Assembly (NCBI RefSeq): GCF_943914685.1
Contig: NZ_CALUCZ010000017.1
Span: 1 to 64,000 of the forward strand
Origin: an uncultured Mobiluncus sp.
GTDB taxonomy: Bacteria; Actinomycetota; Actinomycetes; Actinomycetales; Actinomycetaceae
Direction of reading: 5' to 3'
DNA length: 64,000 nt
Shown here one piece after another: positions 60,675 to 64,000 of this stretch (within the stretch, counting starts at the first letter, position 1; every line of letters begins with the position of its first letter). The translations under genes were made by a program, and so were the position numbers. The notes under the pieces were generated by a model that made no database searches, was not told the DNA's origin, and was given only the letters and a program-made list of their open reading frames with translations.

Positions 60675-61118
60675 GTGGCAAAGAAAGTATCTGACCGGGC
60701 CGGCAGGGCCGCAGTTTTCGCTTGGATTTCCGGGGTTTGCGGCGTTCCCGAGGCCGGTTCCGACGGGTCTGCGCCCCCGCCGTGGTCCCCGGATTTGATA
60801 GGACATTTGCCCGAGTTGAGTGCGTCAGTGCCCCGGGCCACGGTGGCGACCGCGGTCCGGTTTACCCTGCAACTGTTAGAGGCACGGGCGCCGGGTCAGG
60901 CGGTGGAAGTGCGGGTCCCGCCGTTCGGGGCGGTGCAGATTTTGCCGGGGACGACGCATCGTCGCGGGACGCCGCCGGCGGTTGTGGAGATGCCTGCTGA
61001 GGTGTGGCTGGCGTTGGCGGTCGGGGGTTTATCCTGGTCAACTGCCATTTCACAAGGGTTGGTGGCGGCTTCGGGGAACCGTGCGGACTTGGGGGAGCTG
61101 TTGCCGCTGCGAATCTAA
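60675..61118 (+). CDS. Bacterial SCP-2-like (sterol carrier family) protein
   Basis: This 147-residue protein belongs to the small actinobacterial SCP-like family. Segments such as TAVRFTLQLLEARAPGQAVEVRVPPFGAVQ (in parts), HRRGTPPAVVEM, WLALAVGGLSW and VAASGNRADLGELLPL are characteristic. Members often lie near purine genes in other actinobacteria, but here it lies between the flagellins on the opposite strand. The ligand is unknown. The GTG start has no clear ribosome site, and its start region lies upstream of the flagellin 1 promoter. Confidence 0.85.
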   Translation: MAKKVSDRAGRAAVFAWISGVCGVPEAGSDGSAPPPWSPDLIGHLPELSASVPRATVATAVRFTLQLLEARAPGQAVEVRVPPFGAVQILPGTTHRRGTPPAVVEMPAEVWLALAVGGLSWSTAISQGLVAASGNRADLGELLPLRI

Positions 61119-61283
61119 ACCGCCGCGCGGCACCTCCGCATAGCCCCGTTCCCGGAGAGGGCGAGGGAAACACCTTGTGCAATGTGAGCGGCCAGCGCGC
61201 CCGCAACGATGAGAGGGCGCCAGCAAAAGAAAAAGACGTCGCAGGGGAAAATAATCCCCGCCAGAATCGGGGCCGTGGCCAGG

Positions 61284-62195
61284 TTAGGACAGTAAGCGCA
61301 GGGCGGAAGATGTCGCCGTGTTCGCTTGGGCGGTGAAAGCAGCGGCGCCGGATTGAGCCAGTTGCGCCATCGTGTTGGCGACCAGGTTCTGAGCTAGGGC
61401 GGGGGTGCCGCCGATGGCCGCGCTCAACAGTTTGGAGCTGGAAGTCATCGCGTCTACGGTCGAGGCGGTCGCATCGCTCAAACCGGTGCGGACCTGGGCG
61501 ACTGCATTCTGGGCGATGTCTAAGCCGTGTGAGACTGCCGGGTTGGCGTCGCGGGTAGCGTTCGGCGCGGCCAGCAGCCCGGCGAAGTCCTGGAGTCCCA
61601 AGCCCTCGGTGTTGAAACCTTTGCCGTTGGGCAGGGTGGCGTCGATGGTGACGCGGGCGGAATCGCCGACGGTGAAAGTGGCGCGGAACCGGCCGTCCAG
61701 CGTCTTGTGACCGGCGAAAGATTCGTCGTCGACCAAGCTGTCCAGGCGGTGGGCCAGGGTGCCGAAAGCTTCGGTCAGCTCGGCGCGCCGGGTGCGGGTC
61801 AGGGATTGGTTGGACAGTTCCGACACGATGGTTTTCATGCCGGCCAGGACTTCATCGGTTTTGCCCAAGGATTCATTGACCGCGTTGGCAGTGGTGACCG
61901 CGGCTTGGGCGGTCTGGGATTTAAAGTTTTCGGTGGCGACTTCCGCGCGAGTGTTGGAAGTGGGGGAAACCTGGACTTCATCGCCGAAACCGTCAACCTG
62001 GGCGGAACTGGTGTTGACCTGGGTGGTTGCGGGTGCAACCGGGGCGGTGCGCGCCGCTCCCCGCAGGGCGTTCAGACCGGCGCTCAGACCGGAGGCGCCT
62101 TGGTTGGTGGTGGCGAGTTCTTTGGAGGTCGCGGCATTATTCCACGGGGTATTCAGGGTATTTGCCTGGTAATTGCCCAAACCATTCAGCTGCAT
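61284..62195 (-). CDS. Divergent flagellin-like protein 2
   Basis: This 303-residue protein has the flagellin layout. A coiled-coil region (AVTTANAVNESLGKTDEVLAGMKTIVSELSNQS, in parts) corresponds to the segment with LRELAVQxxN. RAELTEAFGTLAHRLDSL and FAGHKTLDG correspond to the part ending NGxxLLDG. The C-terminus reads LVANTMAQLAQSGAAAFTAQ and ends ALRLLS, like the usual QANQxPQxxLxLL end. The N-terminal 90 residues are unlike flagellins. GGAG lies 6 bases before the ATG. A sigma-28-like promoter precedes it. Confidence 0.75.
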   Translation of the reverse strand: MQLNGLGNYQANTLNTPWNNAATSKELATTNQGASGLSAGLNALRGAARTAPVAPATTQVNTSSAQVDGFGDEVQVSPTSNTRAEVATENFKSQTAQAAVTTANAVNESLGKTDEVLAGMKTIVSELSNQSLTRTRRAELTEAFGTLAHRLDSLVDDESFAGHKTLDGRFRATFTVGDSARVTIDATLPNGKGFNTEGLGLQDFAGLLAAPNATRDANPAVSHGLDIAQNAVAQVRTGLSDATASTVDAMTSSSKLLSAAIGGTPALAQNLVANTMAQLAQSGAAAFTAQANTATSSALRLLS

Positions 62196-62246
62196 CTACG
62201 ACTCCAATATTGTTCGGCTTTACGCCTCGGTGACTTACACCTGACA

Positions 62247-62273
62247 TATTCGGCAGTTTTCGTCGCCGTATTA
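62247..62273 (-). promoter_or_regulatory. Candidate sigma-28 promoter of flagellin 2
   Basis: On the minus strand TAAT (62270-62273), a 15-base spacer and GCCGAATA (62247-62254) match sigma-28 at 9 of 12 positions. It ends 51 bases before the ATG. Confidence 0.55.
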
Positions 62274-62833
62274 GAAATATTACGGAGCATTTGCGCAGGA
62301 AATCGCCATTTCAGGGAATTGTCAGGACAATTAAACACGGCGTGTTGCCTTGACCTTTGCCAACGCTTACCGGTAGTGGGAAAAATTACCGTCTGGTAAG
62401 GGGTAAAATTATTGCAAATTCAAGGAAAACTCGGTTTTATTTCAGCCTTTTTTCAGGCGGGGACAGGCTGTTTGACCCGGTTCCGTTTCGTTCGCGGTCC
62501 GCCTTGAGGCCGCCCGCGGTGGGGGCAAAAGCGTGCGGGGTCGGCGTGGCACGGGTACTCCGGGCTGTCATGAGTGGAGGGCGAAAACGCGTGGGGTCGG
62601 CCCGCGCGACCCCCGGCCTTGTGCCGGCAAAAATCGTCCCCGAGAGCCGTGCCGACAAACGACTCGTGCCCCGGCCTGGTGACCCCCGAAAACGGCCAAA
62701 CCGTTCCCGTCGCGAGGCAACCCGGAAAAATCCCGTATCTCTCGCGCTAGGCGGCTATTGCGAGTACAGTTTTATACAGATTCTATAAGCTTTATTGACC
62801 TTTTCATGGTCAAGTTTCAGCGAGGAGTTTGCG
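62274..62833. other. Non-coding gap before the CDGSH gene
   Basis: About 560 bases hold no convincing gene. The left third is A+T-rich. The middle is G+C-rich, with two related 21-base stretches (62524-62544 and 62580-62600) containing GGGGTCGG. The end is A+T-rich with a TATAAG hexamer at 62784-62789, 45 bases before the next gene, as a possible -10. Confidence 0.4.
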
Positions 62834-63529
62834 ATGTCTCAGTCAGCGAAAGGAATGGGAATCAAGGTCAGCGCGGGCGGGCCCTACCTGGTGACCGGCG
62901 GAGTGCCGCTGCGAGAGGCGCGGATTCACCCCGAGGGGCCGGGCTACACCTGGGATCCGGGACGGGCCTTGCCCCAGAGCGAAACTTACGCCCTGTGCCG
63001 CTGCGGATTGTCGCATGACAAGCCGTTTTGTGACGGTTCGCATCATCAGGTGGACTTCGTGGGGACGGAAACGGCCAATCACCAGCCCTATACCGAACGT
63101 ATCGACATTGTGGACGGTCCCCAGCTGCGCATGGGCGACGATGGGCGCTGCGCTTACGCCCGGTTTTGTCACGGACCCGCCGGGGACGCCTGGACGCAGG
63201 TCGCCACGGCGCAAACTCCGGCGGAAGTGGCGGCGGCCACCAAGGTGATTGACGAATGCCCGGCCGGCCGTTTGACGCGCCTGGATTCCCAGGGCGCCGT
63301 GCAGGAACCGGACTTGGAGCCGCTGGTCGTCGTCACCCAAGACCCCCAAAATGAGTGTTCTGCTGGGATTTACGTCCAGGGCGGGATTCCGCTGAAGGAC
63401 GCGAACGGGGAAACCTACCCGGTGCAAAATCGCTACGTGCTGTGCCGCTGTGACGACTCCAAGAACACCCCGTTTTGTGACGCCAGCCACGTGAATATCG
63501 GGTTTGACGACGGGCATATTAACGGCTGA
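62834..63529 (+). CDS. Double CDGSH iron-sulfur domain protein
   Basis: This 231-residue protein has two CDGSH-type [2Fe-2S] sites. The first is CRCGLSHDKPFCDGSH with Cys55, Cys57, Cys66 and His70. The second is CRCDDSKNTPFCDASH near the C-terminus. Between them lies a Cys-containing segment (ARFCHGPAGDAWTQV; IDECPAGRL) like the (Fer4_19-type) divergent ferredoxin domain often fused to CDGSH proteins. It is likely a redox or iron-sulfur transfer protein. The ATG at 62834 has GAGGAG 7 bases upstream, so the frame opening at 62795 is not used. Confidence 0.85.
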   Translation: MSQSAKGMGIKVSAGGPYLVTGGVPLREARIHPEGPGYTWDPGRALPQSETYALCRCGLSHDKPFCDGSHHQVDFVGTETANHQPYTERIDIVDGPQLRMGDDGRCAYARFCHGPAGDAWTQVATAQTPAEVAAATKVIDECPAGRLTRLDSQGAVQEPDLEPLVVVTQDPQNECSAGIYVQGGIPLKDANGETYPVQNRYVLCRCDDSKNTPFCDASHVNIGFDDGHING

Positions 63530-63546
63530 CCTCGGGCGGGTGAATC

Positions 63547-63801
63547 GTGGGTTGGCGGGGTCTGCTGGTACGGTCGACTGCGACCAACAGACAGAGCCCG
63601 ACATCACGGCTGGTGACCGCCCTGATTCGTCGGGCCTGCGCGTGGCGGGCGGACGCCGCGGGGCGCGCATCGCTGGGCGGGCGCTACACCGAACCGGCCG
63701 ACGCTTTGCGCTTCCAAATCGGCGTGAACGCCACCGACATGGACACCATCGCCGTCACCTTCGTTGACGTGGTTGACATTGCCCACGCGCGACTTTGCTA
63801 G
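63547..63801 (+). CDS. Doubtful small ORF
   Basis: This 84-residue frame after the CDGSH gene contains an ordinary-looking segment (ALRFQIGVNATDMDTIAV) but an Arg/Ala-rich first half, and I recognise no family. No ribosome site is seen. It may be a short gene, a gene remnant or chance. Nothing else convincing is present from 63530 to the window end. The last 100 bases are A+T-rich and may be the control region of a following gene. Confidence 0.2.
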   Translation: MGWRGLLVRSTATNRQSPTSRLVTALIRRACAWRADAAGRASLGGRYTEPADALRFQIGVNATDMDTIAVTFVDVVDIAHARLC

Positions 63802-64000
63802 CGATATGGCACCGGTTTTTCGACGAATTTGCGCACTCAGTCGCGGCACTTGCAGATTTCTTACGTTGGGGCTGCTTGGTCTCGGCGGGGGTGATTTGTC
63901 CCTTTTCCTTGTGTATATTGGCCTCAGGTGGCAATCCGATGCTATTAGTAAAGAACCCTTGAATTAATCGTTCAAGTACCCTAGTATTAATCCATGAAAC

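Noticed and set aside
62357..62788. 143-residue ORF in the gap before the CDGSH gene
   Set aside because: It is Arg/Pro-rich with no ribosome site and no recognisable motif. Its composition reflects a G+C-rich spacer.

Overview
The window looks like chromosome from a flagellated, Gram-positive actinobacterium. Several features point that way: a HolB/Tmk pair, a NadE of the mycobacterial type, a small bacterial SCP-2-like protein, AhpC of the mycobacterial type, mid-range G+C, frequent GTG starts, and a flagellar set without L- or P-ring genes (flgH, flgI, flgA). A motile member of the Actinomycetaceae such as Mobiluncus fits best. This is inference from gene content, not from a database match.

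Layout. (1) 1-5440: a tRNA-Thr(CGT) with its terminator, a secreted alpha/beta-hydrolase lipoprotein, holB, tmk, and divergent purD. (2) 5461-9481 (minus): flgN-flgK-flgL-fliW, with start/stop overlaps from flgK to fliW. (3) 9661-13527 (plus): a sigma-28-type factor with a long tail, fliD, fliS and a small FliT-position ORF. (4) 13528-14308: a non-coding AT-rich gap with a strong hairpin and a perfect TGTGA-N6-TCACA site. (5) 14309-38364: one very long plus-strand run, flgBC-fliEFGHIJ-NlpC/P60-fliK-flgDE-flbD-motAB-fliLMNOPQR-flhBA-FlhF-like. It makes rod, hook, MS and C rings, stators and the export gate. (6) 38931-46418: csrA followed by cheA, cheW, cheB, cheR and two CheY/CheX-type pairs. 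(7) 46419-47178: a non-coding region full of repeats. (8) 47179-51586: purC-purS-purQ-purL. (9) 51694-59293: ahpC, gdhA, nadE (minus), galT, galK. (10) 59294-62273: two divergent flagellin-like genes on the minus strand, either side of an SCP-2-like gene. (11) 62834-63529: a CDGSH iron-sulfur protein, then a 3' end without a confident gene.

How it works together. The structural genes give a complete Gram-positive type flagellum except that no flgF, flgG, flgM or flhG homologue is seen here. FliW and CsrA are both present. The first flagellin leader carries three GGA motifs, one of them in the ribosome binding site, as expected for FliW-CsrA-flagellin feedback. TAAN-N15-GCCGA-like boxes in front of fliD, flhA and the second flagellin gene, with weaker ones before cheA and the first flagellin, suggest a sigma-28 regulon driven by the factor at 9661. 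The chemotaxis block has CheA, CheW, CheB, CheR and CheY. CheX/CheC-type proteins stand in for CheZ. No receptor gene is in the window.

The least ordinary parts are: a FlhF-position protein that has lost its GTPase motifs; a FliP with about 107 extra N-terminal residues; a CheA with two C-terminal CheW domains and a duplicated linker; a NadE with an apparently dead glutaminase domain and a repeat-derived in-frame insertion; a three-copy structured intergenic repeat; and a 131-bp element with 19-bp inverted ends.
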